Shown piece by piece: positions 40,701 through 48,638 of a stretch of DNA of 64,000 bases. The notes below the pieces were generated by a model, which was given only the letters and a program-made list of their open reading frames with translations, was not told the DNA's origin and did no database searches. The DNA is from Prinia subflava (Eukaryota; Chordata; Aves; Passeriformes; Cisticolidae): positions 41,982,767 through 42,046,766 of the forward strand of contig NC_086251.1 in the NCBI RefSeq assembly GCF_021018805.1. Direction: 5' to 3'. Every line of letters begins with the position of its first letter. Positions within the stretch are counted from its first letter, which is position 1. The position numbers and the translations under genes were made by a program.

Positions 40701-43700
40701 CTGTGTTAGTGCATGGCACGGGATTGACCCCTCGCCCTGGGGATGTTTGCTTTCCCCTAGGAGGTTTTTAACTTTAATAACATCTCTTGGTGATAAAGAG
40801 CAGTAGTAAGGAGAGACACAGCAGTGACAGGATGTTTCATACAGCTTTTCTGTGCTTCTTCATCTTCACAGACAATGAAAATCAGATTAACAGGGGTCTG
40901 GGAAAAGGACGAAGCAAAGTGGGGGATAGTGTGATGGAGGGAGGGCAGAGGGAACCCATGTTCATTCTGGTGGGCAAACTGACTGGCTGAGTCTCTGTCC
41001 ACCCCTTTGCCACCGTGTCCTGTTGCCATCCATGGATTGAAACACTTGAGTCTTCCTCCAAGCAGTCTCAGTCACCCCAGCAGCAATTTCTATGCCTCCC
41101 CTGTGAATGCATGTCTGCCATTATCTGTTGTCCCACTTTCCTCCTCATTACCAGAAACCCCAGTCCTACCCACAGGTACTATCTCTTTTTTATGCTAGAC
41201 AAGTGTCTTTAAATAACCTGTGATCCCACAAATATCTTCATGGTGCTCCCTGCATGGATCCTTCCCTGAATGCCCTGGACCACCCTGCTACCTGTAGATG
41301 CCAGCAGCCACGCTTTGCCTCCATCAGTGTGAGGATCTGCAGCAGCTCTGAATGGGGATATCAGCACATACACACCCTTGCTTCCTGGGTTGTCACACAG
41401 AGGCTGCCTCCCCTCCCCAGCAGGTACCCTACTGTGAGTGGCAGTGTGTGACCATCTCTTGTCTCCTCACAGATCTCTCGCAACTTGGGGAAGCTCTACA
41501 GTGAAATGATCTTTGTGAATGGCTTTGTGCACTGTGACCCACACCCAGGCAATGTGCTGGTGAAGAAGTGCCCAGCCTCTGGCAAGGCTCACATTATCCT
41601 CCTGGATCATGGGCTCTACCAGGTATGTTGGCATGAGGGGCTTCCAGGGCCCTGGGAGGCTGCGTTTGGGCATCAGGCTGCAGCCTTGCCCCTCTAAGCA
41701 CATATGAATACATTTTTCCTATTACTTCCATAACTCTCCAATGATATTTTTTGACTCTGAAATGGAGGATAGGGCACAGGTAAGGGGTGCATGACTTTCC
41801 CTCTGTCTCCTGTCCTCTGTGGGCTTCTCTCCCTTCCCAGGTGCTGAGCGAGTCATTCCGCATGGACTACTGTCGCCTTTGGCAGGCCCTCATCAAGGCT
41901 GATATGAAGAGGGTGCAGAAGTACAGCCGGCGGCTTGGGGCAGGGGATTTGTATCCTCTCTTTGCCTGCATGCTGACTGCCAGATCTTGGGAATCTGTCA
42001 ACAGGGGCATTGACCAGTCACCAGTCTCTGCCAGAGAGGTAAGTCTTGTGTGTCCTTCCCTAACGTGTGTCCTTTCTTCTCTTCAGTACCTTTTTTCGTT
42101 GAAATCACTTGCACCACTGATAGTACAGCATGCTGGGCAACCCCTGGCAGCTCTGTAGCAATTTCTGCATTGATAGCTGAGCTAGAAAAAGCCAGGACTC
42201 CTTCTGCAATGTATTTTATAGTAGCTGAATAATTTCCCAGATTCACTTGTCATGGGCTGCTTAAATTTTGTATAATATTTTAATACCTAAGTGTTCACTG
42301 TTTCTGGCTGGGGAAACATTTGTAGATTGTCCTTTTCTTAAAAAAATGTTGAACGCAGCTGTGCAGGAAACCATCAAGGAGGCTATGATGAGGTACAGGA
42401 GACATAAAGGCTTAGTGGGAAGACATGAGAATGATAATGCATTATCACTATTCATGTAAATGACTATCAGTACTGATACAAACTCCTAAAAACCCCTGGA
42501 AATTACCTCCCAATCAAAAACCCTATTAACTTGGAGTCAAGGTTGCTTAACTGCAGATCCTGTCAACTCAATCACTACAAATCTGGGAAACTGCCACTTA
42601 CATTCTCCACCCTTTCATATCCACACGTGCTGGGTTCCTTCTCACACCTCCTCGCACAACCTGATACACGCAATACCCACCTTAAGAACAGCAAACCAAC
42701 TGCCAACTGTGCTGTTTCTAGAGAGCATAAAGCAATGTGATTCAGCCAATGGATGAGTGTCTGTAAGTAGAAGTGTGTTGTATTCTATGGTTTGCTTTTA
42801 TCTGCACACATTTGTAGTAGAGAGGATGAAATTTATTTAAGTAGCATTATAATATTGTCCTATGAAATTCTCTTCTAAAAGTTCCTTCATTTTGATGGAT
42901 GTGGCAGAATTTGCTGTCCTGGCTTGCCATTATCCATAGCAATGAGTAGGTCATATACCTTGGGTAATGGACCACTCCCAGTTATCTGAGTTAATTTTCT
43001 GCACATCAGAAATAATGTAATGACTATCTAATAGATCTGTGCTTCATCTGGTTAGTTCTGGAGTTGGTAGCTCCAGAAAAAAAAATTCAGAGGTGCCAAA
43101 GCAAATTGGCGCAGCACTCACTTCAGTACTACCAGGCCAGTGTTGAATCTGAGTTAGTGAACAATGTTTATTCCCAGCTTGCTTGTGAAGGTTATGCCAG
43201 AGGTGTAGCTGCAGCTACATGGTACCCTGTGTGTGCTAAGGAACTTTGTCATTGAGTTGAATTGCGTGATGGAACCATCTCTGTCTTTGCCTACATGACA
43301 CAATTAATGCTGAAACTAGATAATCCTGCAGCAGATAATGGGGAGCTGAGCAGATTTGCTGTGGCATTAGGAAATGAGCTGCTGCTTGCCCTTACTTTAG
43401 AGGTGAATTTGAAAGATTTTATCAGCAGCAAGAGCTGAGCGCTGTGTAGGCAGGTACCATCAGCGCAGAACTCCAGAGAGAGTGCCTGAGGATGTATCAA
43501 CATGACAGTAGCCTGTGAGACAAGGAAGCAACCTTCCTGAAACAAAATCTTATCTGTAGTGCTGTAGTCAGTCTGGGACACTGCATCTCAAGAAAGATTT
43601 GATGAAACTGGGGCAAGTCCAGTAGGAATCTACAAGAACTAGTGGCCAAGGAGGTGCAACCATGAGGTAAGTCTGAGCAAGTTAGGTGAAAAAAAAATCT

Positions 43701-46700
43701 AGAGAAGGCAGGTCAGGAAGAGTTGTAGAAGTGATTTTTGAGTTTTTTAAAGAGTGCTGCAAGCAGGACAAGCAGTCATGAGTTTAGATTCAGCTAAACA
43801 TGAGAAAAGCCAGATCTAGTGGCAAAGTAGTGAAATGCCAGTGCAGATGTCTGGGGAGGTTTTTATGTTACTGGAGAGTTTTAGATGCAGACTGGGAAAA
43901 CGCAAGAGGATTGCCATAGGTATATTTGTTCCTGCCTTAAGCCAGGGCCAGGGAGCTGATCACTTAGGGTGGCTGCTAGCCTCATCTCATCTGACTTTAT
44001 GATGTCTTTTGCTGCATCCTGCAGCAGCCTCAGCAGCTGCAGCCAAGGGGCTTTTCTCAGGTCCTGTGGCATAGCTTATTTCTTCCTCTGCACACAGGCT
44101 TTGCCCTTGACAGTAAATGACAGTTGTGATGACAGATCATGTGGTTGTTTTGTGATGTGGACAAGCAGCTGGAGCTAAAAATAAAAAGAAAAGAAGTAGA
44201 AAAGAAAATCTATGTCTGGAAAATAATGTAGGTTCTGCAATGATGCTGGCTGGGAAAAGGGTAACAGATTATCAGGGAGGAATTTTCTGCCGATAAGTAA
44301 TGGAACAAAACAACATTTAGGAGAGCTAAGCATCTTCTTGCTGAAGCCTTGTGTATCTGGTCTGTGATGGAGGCAGGAGGACACAAAGATTTGTTTGTCA
44401 GCAGCATGGTGGTGTGTGAGCTGTGTACATCTCTGACCATCATGACCTGCACATTTTGTGCAGGTCTGTACCTCTATAATAAGTTTGAAGTTCACAAAGA
44501 GTGAGTGTGAGATCCCACGTCATGTAATAGAGGCCATCCCTCATTCCAGAAAGGAGGCTTTAGAACTGTCATTTCCCATGAAGGAGCCTCCTTCCTGTAA
44601 GAAGTTATTTACTGCTGCCCTGCATGTATCCTCCTGGATTTTGTAGATTTCAGGTGTTCCAGGGATGTTCTTTGGACTTCATGTCATGATTCATGTCACG
44701 GCCTCTGTAGGACATGGTGTGCATACAGGATCAGTTCCCAGCTACACTGTGCTACATTTACTGGGATTGTGAGGAGACTCTCAGATCTAAAAACAGGAGG
44801 AAGAGGCAGGACTGACTGTCTTGCATGCTCTTGTGGCTGTATTTGGAGAGGAGCTCATCTTAAGTGACTCAGACTGTACCCCTAAGTTATCACTGTGTTC
44901 TTACAGTAGGCAATGTGTTTGTTGGAATCTGGAGAACCAGAGAAAATGAAAGATTGCCTTGGACTTACACTCTTTCCTTAATTATTTGCTAATGGCTGCT
45001 GTCATACTGGATGTAGATCTAGATCTGACACATGACAATTTGATGATTTTTGATCTTTTGGGTTAACATGATGCTTAAGTGCATAACTCTTTCTCACCTC
45101 TGCTCAATTGTGTTGAGGACTGAAGACTAAACTAGGCCTTGGAAATGGCTTCATCAGTATAGCATAGAGCCATCAGTTGCATGGGGCAGCAAAGAGCAAG
45201 CAGCCTGGTTGTCTTTGCAGGATCCCTCCACCCTCCAGAGCAATTCTACTACCTGTAACTCTGCCAGTTTTGGGGCTGGTGAGGTGAGAAGTCTCCAAGA
45301 GCAGTAATGAGATCTGGTTGCTGCAGGCTGCCTCGGACCAGGAACCAAGATAGCAGTGAGTGGCTGTTCTCCTGAGAGGCTAATAATCCTTCCAGTGAGG
45401 GGATAGGTCCTTATCTCATCGAGGGGCAGATGGATATGGCAGGATTGATCTGTGCTGTGAGTGCTGTGCCCAGTGTCTGCAGGAAAGCAGGACAGAGCTC
45501 TGCAGCTTCTGGCCTAGTGTCATGGTCTGTTAAAATACTGTCTCTTCCAGGCAAATCTCAGCTGCATCTGGACCTGGATTTCCCATGTACTCTCACCTTC
45601 TCTCTCCTTTCTCCCTGACATGACCTGGCTGGCCACAGGATATGGAGATCCGGTCCAACGCTGCTGCTTACTTGCCCCAGATCACCCAGCTCCTCAACAA
45701 CGTTCCCCGCCAGATGCTGCTTCTGCTGAAGACCAATGACTTGTTAAGGGGGATTGAGTCAGCCCTGCACACACGGGCCAGTGCCAGCTCCTTCCTCAAC
45801 ATGTCTCGCTGCTGCATCAGAGCTGTTTCCACGTGAGTCTCTTATCCGGGCGTCAGAGGCCAGACAGGGAACAGCAGGAGTTGACTGTCCCTGTAGTCTG
45901 GGACATGAGGGAGATCCCAGGTACAGCAGGCCCATCAGGGTCCAGTCCCACTGCAGCTGAGCAAGGCAAGCAGGACAGACCCTGAGATGGTGGTCAGATC
46001 CAATCAAAAGTCCACATGATAAGGCAGCATCCTGGTGATGGAGCAGGTCTAAGGACAAACCAGAAAGTCAGTCTGTAGATTATGTCCAGTGGTTGTCAAG
46101 CAGGTCATGGTGACAAGACAAGGCTGAGGTCAAGCAAAGAGGTCAATATGTGAGTTGTGGTCCTGGCCATGGGGCTTCACAGCAGGGCATGAGCTGGGGA
46201 CCATTGCTCTTTCCCCGTGTAGCTCAGGCAGGAACTGAAGGTGCAGGTCTGAGATGAGCTGAGGTTCATGGGCCTATGAGCAGAGGGTTCGGATGGTTCC
46301 AGGCCCATCAGGGCCATTAAGGCTTATTAGGGCCCCACTTAGGGGGCCTGACAAAGCTCTGACTTAACCTCTTGACCTGTTACTGTTAGCTGTGGATCTC
46401 TTCCCCTCATTGTGGTCCTACCCCTGCTCAGTTATATGTCACAGCCTCTGTCTGTGCTGTTCTTACATCCATCAGCCTCTCAAGAGGACAAACCTGTCAC
46501 CCTGGGGCTGGGGACAGGGATAGAGTTGGAGGCCTTAGGTGTCATTGTATGACACAAAAAAAAAGATAAGAGACTCCAAATATTTCAGAAGGCAAAGAGC
46601 ATAAAAAGCTTTATTGTCTAATTCTTATTAATTTTTATAAGGTGTTCTGATACAGAGTTAATATGAATGAATGAATGGTTGGTGAATAGGAACGACACCT

Positions 46701-47812
46701 CTCTAATCCCATTGGTTAAACTAGAGAAACAACTAAAATGGTTTTCTTTGGGAACTAGAAAGGCAAAACACCACCTGGAGAAAGATCGTTTTGAGAAAGG
46801 ATAGTTGTTTGCCAAGATTGTTTTGAGAAGAAGCTTTCTTGAGAAATTTTCCCTTGGGAAAGAAGCAGCTGCTAGCAGGCTAAAATCTCTCAGAAGCAGA
46901 AATATCAGGCCCACACCTAGGTTAAGGGTTTAGGATTTGTCTGCCCGGAGGAGGGGAAGGGGATTCTTGCCCATTGCAGGCATTACCACTGGGCAGTATT
47001 TGTGAATAGCATAGATCTGAAATTTCACTGTAGCCTGATTGAGAGGATTGGGCTGACTGAAGATCAGGCTGATGTTTAAAAGCCAGGAACAGGAGTTGTG
47101 CAAGTGATTTCCTTCTGTGATTTTTATGAATCAATGCACTTCTGCCTTAGATTCCTCCTCCTTGTAGATGATGTAACAGTTTTTTCTTGGGCTGATGAGG
47201 GACCTATGAATCCCAGTTAGCCACTGCCAAAGAAAGCTGGAGAAATACTTTCCCTGGAATCTGTGTGTCAGGATTGCTGGAGTCTTACAAGTGTGCTACC
47301 AGAAAAAGCAATAAGAGTGTGCACCTGTTCCTGTGAGCTGAGGTGAAGCTGGGCATAGAAAGAGAGGAGTGCCATAACCCAGGATTACTACACACAGTGG
47401 GAAGAGAACTGAGTTCTCAAGGGAGAAGGCTCTCTCTTCTGCCAGATTCTTTCTAAGAAAGGCAGTCCCCAGCTCCTCAGAAGCACTGCTTAGAGAAAAT
47501 CCCTGCTCCCTGTGGCTTCTCCAGATGGTGGATAGTGCCCACCCCTGGGGAGAGTCAGTTGTGCGGAAGATGTAGGACAGGCCTCCTTCCTCCTGGGCTG
47601 TTTCCTGCTGGGTCTAATGCAGCTGTTTCTCTCATTCTAGGTACCAGAGGAGCAAGAGTCACTCACTTTACAGAAGGGCCCAGATCTCACTCACAGAAGT
47701 CCTAAGCCTGTGGCAGATCAACTTATATGAACTCTTTCTGTGGCTGAAGGGGTCCCAGCTGGGGAACTGGGTCATTGCTCTCCTGAGACGGATGCACCAT
47801 TTCACATACTGA
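1533..47812 (+). CDS. ADCK1: ADCK1, aarF-domain-containing (UbiB/ADCK family) atypical kinase, 5' end missing
   Basis: Eight exons (1533-1736, 24798-24956, 28617-28775, 31977-32093, 41473-41622, 41841-42038, 45639-45832, 47641-47812) join in one frame to 450 residues plus TGA. All seven introns are GT-AG; the first six are phase 0 and the last is phase 2. The product closely matches what I know of vertebrate ADCK1, which is about 525 residues, so roughly 75 N-terminal residues are upstream of the window. Visible family hallmarks, numbered from the first visible residue, are the KxGQ motif (K22-Q25), the alanine-type loop replacing the glycine-rich loop (around P80-Q88), the VAVK lysine (K103), the ExD segment (E150, D152, E156), the catalytic loop HCDPHPGN (D235, N240) and a DHG metal-binding triplet (D258) instead of DFG. 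ADCK1 is a mitochondrial protein; its family acts in coenzyme Q and lipid homeostasis and cristae maintenance, and its substrate is not settled. No frameshift or internal stop is seen, so the gene looks intact. Confidence 0.96.
1789..1830 (+). repeat. 21-bp tandem duplication next to splice donor
   Basis: Two adjacent 21-bp copies, 1789-1809 and 1810-1830, begin CAGCTAGAGGAAGGAAAAC and differ only near the 3' end. They lie 52 bp inside the intron after the donor at 1737. This is probably a simple local slippage duplication. Confidence 0.85.
12780..12965 (+). repeat. Purine-rich (GA-rich) tract
   Basis: This stretch of about 185 bp on the plus strand is strongly enriched in A and G, with runs such as GGAAGAGGAGAAAG and AAAGAAAGGAAAAG, and is interrupted by short mixed segments. 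It is an imperfect low-complexity tract with no coding signal. Confidence 0.6.
13747..13924 (+). mobile_element. CR1 LINE 3' region, left half (split by LTR)
   Basis: The sequence follows the CR1 family 3' region: a segment reading ATCAGAGGGCTGGAACACC, then GTTCAGCCTGGAGGAG, then GCCTACAAGAGAGCTGGAG. It stops abruptly at GGGATAG where the LTR begins, and the same CR1 resumes after the LTR at 15290. It is in sense orientation relative to ADCK1. It is a 5'-truncated dead copy with no usable reverse transcriptase frame. Confidence 0.88.
13925..15289 (+). mobile_element. Solo LTR of an endogenous retrovirus, ERVL-like, inserted into CR1
   Basis: The element starts TGTCGTGG and ends CATAACA, so it has TG...CA ends. 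It is flanked by a perfect 5-bp direct repeat GATAG at 13920-13924 and 15290-15294. A CCAAT-like box lies near the left end (GTCCAATCAG, about 13973-13982). A polyadenylation signal AATAAA at 15147-15152 is followed by a GT/T-rich stretch, as expected for the R-U5 part of an LTR on the plus strand. The length, 1365 bp, is long for one LTR, so a non-autonomous LTR element is an alternative. No gag, pol or env reading frame is present. The 5-bp duplication fits class III (ERVL-type) or a similar lineage; the subfamily is not determined. Confidence 0.82.
15290..15570 (+). mobile_element. CR1 LINE 3' end, right half
   Basis: This continues the CR1 interrupted at 13924: GCACAAGGGGAAATGACTCC, then the segment GTGGTGAGGTACTGGAACAG, GCCCAGAGAAATTG, GGCTGGATGGGGCTTTGAGC and finally the terminal AACCATTCTATGATACTATA. 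This is the canonical avian CR1 3' end with moderate divergence, so it is a fairly young copy compared with the others in the window. Its first five bases (GATAG) are the target-site duplication made by the LTR. Confidence 0.92.
16311..16488 (+). mobile_element. CR1 LINE 3' end, older relic
   Basis: A second, more diverged CR1 3' end in sense orientation. Recognisable parts are the CCCCAGGGATGTGGTAG segment, ACCATCTTTTGAGGTCCC, TTCCAACC and the end TTCTATGATTTGAT. It lies about 740 bp after the nested CR1 and LTR and is probably an independent insertion. Confidence 0.8.
20290..20520 (+). promoter_or_regulatory. Possible conserved noncoding element
   Basis: This AT-rich block has many ATTA/TAAT cores, AATAAATC motifs, no long open frame and no match to a repeat I know. 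Its composition resembles vertebrate conserved noncoding elements. Without an alignment this is only a candidate. Confidence 0.25.
21155..21370 (+). repeat. Ancient tRNA-derived SINE relic (MIR/amniote-SINE type)
   Basis: The segment TGGTTTAGAGATTAAG followed by a CTGGGTTAAATCCCAGCTCT core (about 21196-21215) resembles a tRNA-derived SINE head, including a box B-like GGTTAAATCCC. The region after 21270 (AGCTTAAATCCAATTGATTT) resembles a repeat widespread in amniotes. It is old and diverged. The family assignment is from memory of the consensus. Confidence 0.5.
22855..22935 (-). repeat. Ancient SINE relic, minus strand
   Basis: On the minus strand the segment reads GGTTAAAACATGGAACTGGG followed by a GGCTTGAATCCAGC block. 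This matches the layout of a tRNA-derived amniote SINE (box A-like, then box B-like). It is short and diverged. Confidence 0.42.
23215..23720 (+). promoter_or_regulatory. Possible conserved noncoding element
   Basis: This block of about 500 bp is rich in TAATTA/ATTAAT-type homeodomain cores (TGTAATTAAAAAC, GAATTAATTAAATAAATAAA, CTAATTACTGC, CTTTAATTACC) and keeps a few CpGs (GCCGCC, ATTCGTT, GTCGAGCCCG). It has no repeat signature and no convincing coding frame. It lies about 1.1 kb before the next ADCK1 exon. A distal enhancer is plausible but unproven. Confidence 0.33.
24798..24956 (+). CDS. ADCK1: ADCK1 coding exon 2 of the window (alanine-type loop, VAVK)
   Basis: The exon has 159 nt, 53 codons, phase 0. 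It opens at ATAAAAGAGCTC after CAG and ends at CTCATGGAG before GTAAAA. It encodes the N-lobe of the kinase-like fold. DTPLGAASLAQVHKA is the family's alanine-type loop in place of the glycine-rich loop of normal kinases, and DGRTVAVKIQHPKV carries the lysine that contacts nucleotide phosphates (K103). These features are conserved across ADCK1 proteins. Confidence 0.97.
24957..28616 (+). other. ADCK1: ADCK1 intron, 3.7 kb
   Basis: The intron starts GTAAAA and ends TCTCAG. Apart from the AT microsatellite at 25798-25840 I see no repeat, RNA gene or coding frame that I can support. The stretch 28311-28360 has a vague CR1-like look that is too weak to call. Confidence 0.85.
25798..25840 (+). repeat. 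AT dinucleotide microsatellite
   Basis: A perfect AT run of 24 bp (25798-25821) continues as imperfect GTATATGTCTGTATATACA to 25840. It is a simple sequence repeat, likely length-variable between individuals. Confidence 0.95.
28617..28775 (+). CDS. ADCK1: ADCK1 coding exon 3 of the window (ExD motif)
   Basis: The exon has 159 nt, 53 codons, phase 0. It begins VLLLVVKQIFPDFEF after TCTCAG and ends FDFLK before GTGAGA. LPLELDFLNEGRNAEK contains the ExD motif (E150, D152) and the following glutamate and asparagine typical of the UbiB family, where the motif pairs with the KxGQ extension. Frame and phase fit the flanking exons exactly. Confidence 0.97.
28776..31976 (+). other. ADCK1: ADCK1 intron, 3.2 kb
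   Basis: The intron starts GTGAGA and ends TTTCAG after a pyrimidine-rich tract. A block at 30280-30450 is AT-rich with two CpGs (TTCGACAGC, TAGCGCTTT) and might be conserved. Otherwise I see nothing recognisable. Confidence 0.85.
31977..32093 (+). CDS. ADCK1: ADCK1 coding exon 4 of the window (hinge region)
   Basis: The exon has 117 nt, 39 codons, phase 0. It begins VPRIYWELST after TTTCAG and ends INVNE before GTAGTT. RVLLMEFMEGGQVND corresponds to the hinge between the N-lobe and C-lobe of the kinase-like fold. The donor GTAGTT is weaker than the consensus GTAAGT, but the protein match and phase make the boundary secure. Confidence 0.95.
33650..33900 (+). promoter_or_regulatory. Possible conserved noncoding element
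   Basis: The block contains repeated ATTA-type cores (TTATCATTAAAGC, CACATTAATC, GCATTTAATCAGAG) and two CpGs (ATACCGTC, GATCCGTCC). It has no repeat match or coding frame. It is a candidate only. Confidence 0.28.
35412..35500 (+). repeat. Possible MIR-type SINE fragment
   Basis: The block AGCTGTGTCCTTTTGAG followed by a GTGCCTCAGTTCCCTGG segment resembles the central part of MIR-type SINEs (AGCTGTGTGACCTTG and CCTCAGTTTCC). The match is short and diverged. Confidence 0.33.
35845..36150 (+). promoter_or_regulatory. Probable conserved noncoding element (best candidate)
   Basis: This AT-rich block of about 300 bp has many homeodomain-type cores (GTTTAATTGG, CCAATTAACC, CGATTAAGG, TTTTAATGAG, ATAATTGGC) and at least five CpGs retained in an AT-rich setting (AGACGATG, TTCGATT, GGCCGGA, CAACGACC, GTCGCC). 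Such retention is unusual for neutral avian intron. There is no repeat signature and no coding frame. This pattern is typical of vertebrate developmental enhancers. ADCK1 neighbours NRXN3 in vertebrates, so the target gene need not be ADCK1. Confidence 0.45.
36740..37260 (+). mobile_element. CR1 LINE internal fragment (old)
   Basis: The segment follows the reverse-transcriptase and post-RT part of CR1: GAGAAGTTACCATAGTGGAG resembles the family's VTSGVPQ-coding stretch, CAGGCTGGGGGGTCTGAC fits the segment before the GAGGAGGA block, and AGTGTCAAGT-like text leads to a GTTATGTGCTTG segment. It is heavily diverged and frame-broken, so it encodes nothing. The boundaries are approximate. Confidence 0.6.
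39517..39700 (-). mobile_element. CR1 LINE 3' fragment, minus strand
   Basis: Read on the plus strand it gives the reverse complement of a CR1 3' region: TTTGGAATGGAACCTCAAGA, an AAATCTTCTTCTAAGGCAGG block, then AAAACCTCTGAGGATGGAGA and TTGCACAGCC. It is old and diverged, in antisense orientation to ADCK1. Confidence 0.68.
41473..41622 (+). CDS. ADCK1: ADCK1 coding exon 5 of the window (catalytic loop and DHG)
   Basis: The exon has 150 nt, 50 codons, phase 0. It begins ISRNLGKLYSEM after CTCACAG and ends DHGLYQ before GTATGT. FVHCDPHPGNVLV is the catalytic loop, with D235 and N240 by window numbering. LLDHGLY holds the metal-binding aspartate D258 in a DHG triplet where most kinases have DFG. 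All residues needed for nucleotide and metal binding are therefore present. The adjoining intron is only 218 bp. Confidence 0.98.
41623..41840 (+). other. ADCK1: ADCK1 intron, 218 bp
   Basis: A short GT-AG intron (GTATGT to TCCCAG) separating the catalytic-loop exon from the next. Nothing else is recognisable in it. Confidence 0.93.
41841..42038 (+). CDS. ADCK1: ADCK1 coding exon 6 of the window (C-lobe)
   Basis: The exon has 198 nt, 66 codons, phase 0. It begins VLSESFRMDYCRLWQAL after TTCCCAG and ends SPVSARE before GTAAGT, a perfect consensus donor. RLGAGDLYPLFACMLTARSW is a strongly conserved ADCK1 C-lobe block. This part of the family is helical and follows the activation region. Confidence 0.97.
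42039..45638 (+). other. ADCK1: ADCK1 intron, 3.6 kb
   Basis: The intron starts GTAAGT and ends GCCACAG. It contains an old CR1 (43565-43970) and a 16-bp palindrome at 43204-43219 (TGTAGCTGCAGCTACA). The rest has only short chance frames. Confidence 0.85.
43565..43970 (+). mobile_element. CR1 LINE 3' region, old subfamily
   Basis: The segments GTCTGGGACACTGCATCTCA, AGTAGTGAAATGCCAGTGCA, GATGTCTGGGGAGGTT and CTTAAGCCAGGGCCAGGGAG follow an older CR1 consensus in order. It is in sense orientation, diverged, and has no intact reading frame. The terminal ATTCTATGAT is missing or decayed. Confidence 0.7.
45639..45832 (+). CDS. ADCK1: ADCK1 coding exon 7 of the window
   Basis: The exon has 194 nt, phase 0 at the start and phase 2 at the end. 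It begins DMEIRSNAAAYLPQI after GCCACAG and ends AVS plus the two bases AC before GTGAGT. The threonine codon ACG is completed by the first base of the next exon. The block LLLLKTNDLLRGIESALHTR and the following SASSFLNMSRCCIRA are highly conserved in ADCK1. This is C-terminal to the kinase core. Confidence 0.97.
45833..47640 (+). other. ADCK1: ADCK1 last intron, 1.8 kb
   Basis: The intron starts GTGAGT and ends CATTCTAG. It contains a minus-strand solo LTR (46540-46915). The stretch 45.84-46.5 kb is rich in GGTC/CAGG-type words and looks like degenerate repetitive DNA, but I cannot assign it to a family. Confidence 0.85.
46540..46915 (-). mobile_element. Solo LTR of an endogenous retrovirus, ERVK-like, minus strand
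   Basis: On the minus strand the element starts TGTGGGCCTGATA and ends ACAATGACA, giving TG...CA ends and a length of 376 bp. Read on the minus strand it has a CCAAT box (plus-strand ATTGG at 46711-46715), a TATA-like TTATAAAAAT (plus 46631-46640) and AATAAA (plus TTTATT at 46610-46615), in the right order for an LTR promoter and poly(A) site. Flanks are CTTAGG (46534-46539) and CCTAGG (46916-46921), a 6-bp duplication with one change, which fits class II (ERVK-type) integration. No internal viral genes are present. Confidence 0.72.
47641..47812 (+). CDS. ADCK1: ADCK1 last coding exon and stop
   Basis: The exon has 172 nt. Its first G completes the split threonine codon; then YQRSKSHSLYRRAQISLTEV and LSLWQINLYEL lead to the C-terminus and the TGA at 47810-47812. 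The SLWQINL block matches the conserved end of ADCK1. The last roughly 20 residues (LWLKGSQLGNWVIALL and a short basic/aromatic tail) are variable between species. A hydrophobic stretch near the end is shared with other ADCK1 proteins. Confidence 0.95.
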
Positions 47813-48387
47813 CACGAACTGGTGGGAGAGGCCTGGGTGCTCCCTCCCTCCCTTCTGCTCTCCATGGCATATTTGCCTTTCTGACTATTTCTGTCTATTT
47901 TTGGATCTTACTCCACATTACACACTGCACTGTCCTTTTCCTTTACAGAATTAGCTTCCACTGTGGCACAGAGAGGTTGAGTTGGTACCAGAGCACTACT
48001 GTTTTGAGGTTTAGGAAAATTAGGTGCATGATACCTTGTGCCAGGAAAGACAGGAAAGGATACCTTCTTGCCTCATTTGTGAAGGTTAAGTTCCACTCAG
48101 ATTCTAGTGGGATTGTGCTCGAAGCAAATGCTTCTTTGACTCTTTCTAAAACAATCCTAAAAGAATTTAAGAGAATCCCAGCCCTACCCAGAATGCCCCA
48201 AAACATTTCTCAGACCCTCAGAGAGAGGTGGTAAGTCCCATTAAAATGCAGTAGGGTTTATAATAGTTTGTGCAATCTCCTTAGTCTGATTTCTGTTTAG
48301 GTGTGCAAAAGGTTTCTCGGAGGAGTGAGACCTTGTGGAGAGCTGTCACTAGAGTTTTCTCTTCCAGCACCAGGGAAAGAGGACTCA

Positions 48388-48525
48388 AATGGTGAGAGTG
48401 GTGGACTGGGAGTCTGACTTTCTAAGGTTCATCTCCAGTCCTGTCAGCAAGTGCCTCTGTTTTAGGACTTCTCCTGGCCTGTTTCCTTGCAGGTGAAATG
48501 AGGGAAGGGGACAATCATCTTGCCT
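48388..48525 (+). repeat. Ancient tRNA-derived SINE relic within the 3' UTR
   Basis: The segment AATGGTGAGAGTGGTGGACT followed by GGGAGTCTGAC resembles the start of an amniote tRNA-derived SINE, and CCTGTTTCCTTGCAGGTGAA resembles the CCTCAGTTTCCCCATCTGTAAAATG block near its middle. The order and spacing fit. It is old and diverged. Confidence 0.5.
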
Positions 48526-48638
48526 CTCTTCTGAAATTTAAGGAAGAATTGAGAACAGGGAAGGCAGTAGGAATGACGACTCAGGGCTCTGAAACTGCTG
48601 GTAATGTATGTGTACTGTACAATACTTCCACACAACCA

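Larger units (their letters stand above)
32094..41472 (+). other. ADCK1: ADCK1 intron, 9.4 kb
   Basis: The intron starts GTAGTT and ends CTCACAG. It contains conserved-element candidates at 33650-33900 and 35845-36150, a possible SINE piece near 35412-35500, an internal CR1 fragment (36740-37260) and a minus-strand CR1 fragment (39517-39700). The rest, including 32.1-33.6 kb, 37.3-39.5 kb and 39.7-41.4 kb, shows only short chance frames. Confidence 0.85.

Noticed and set aside
47740..48234. Open frame of 164 codons overlapping the ADCK1 last exon and 3' UTR
   Set aside because: It begins within the ADCK1 coding exon in another frame; the ADCK1 frame has the protein match. No product recognised.
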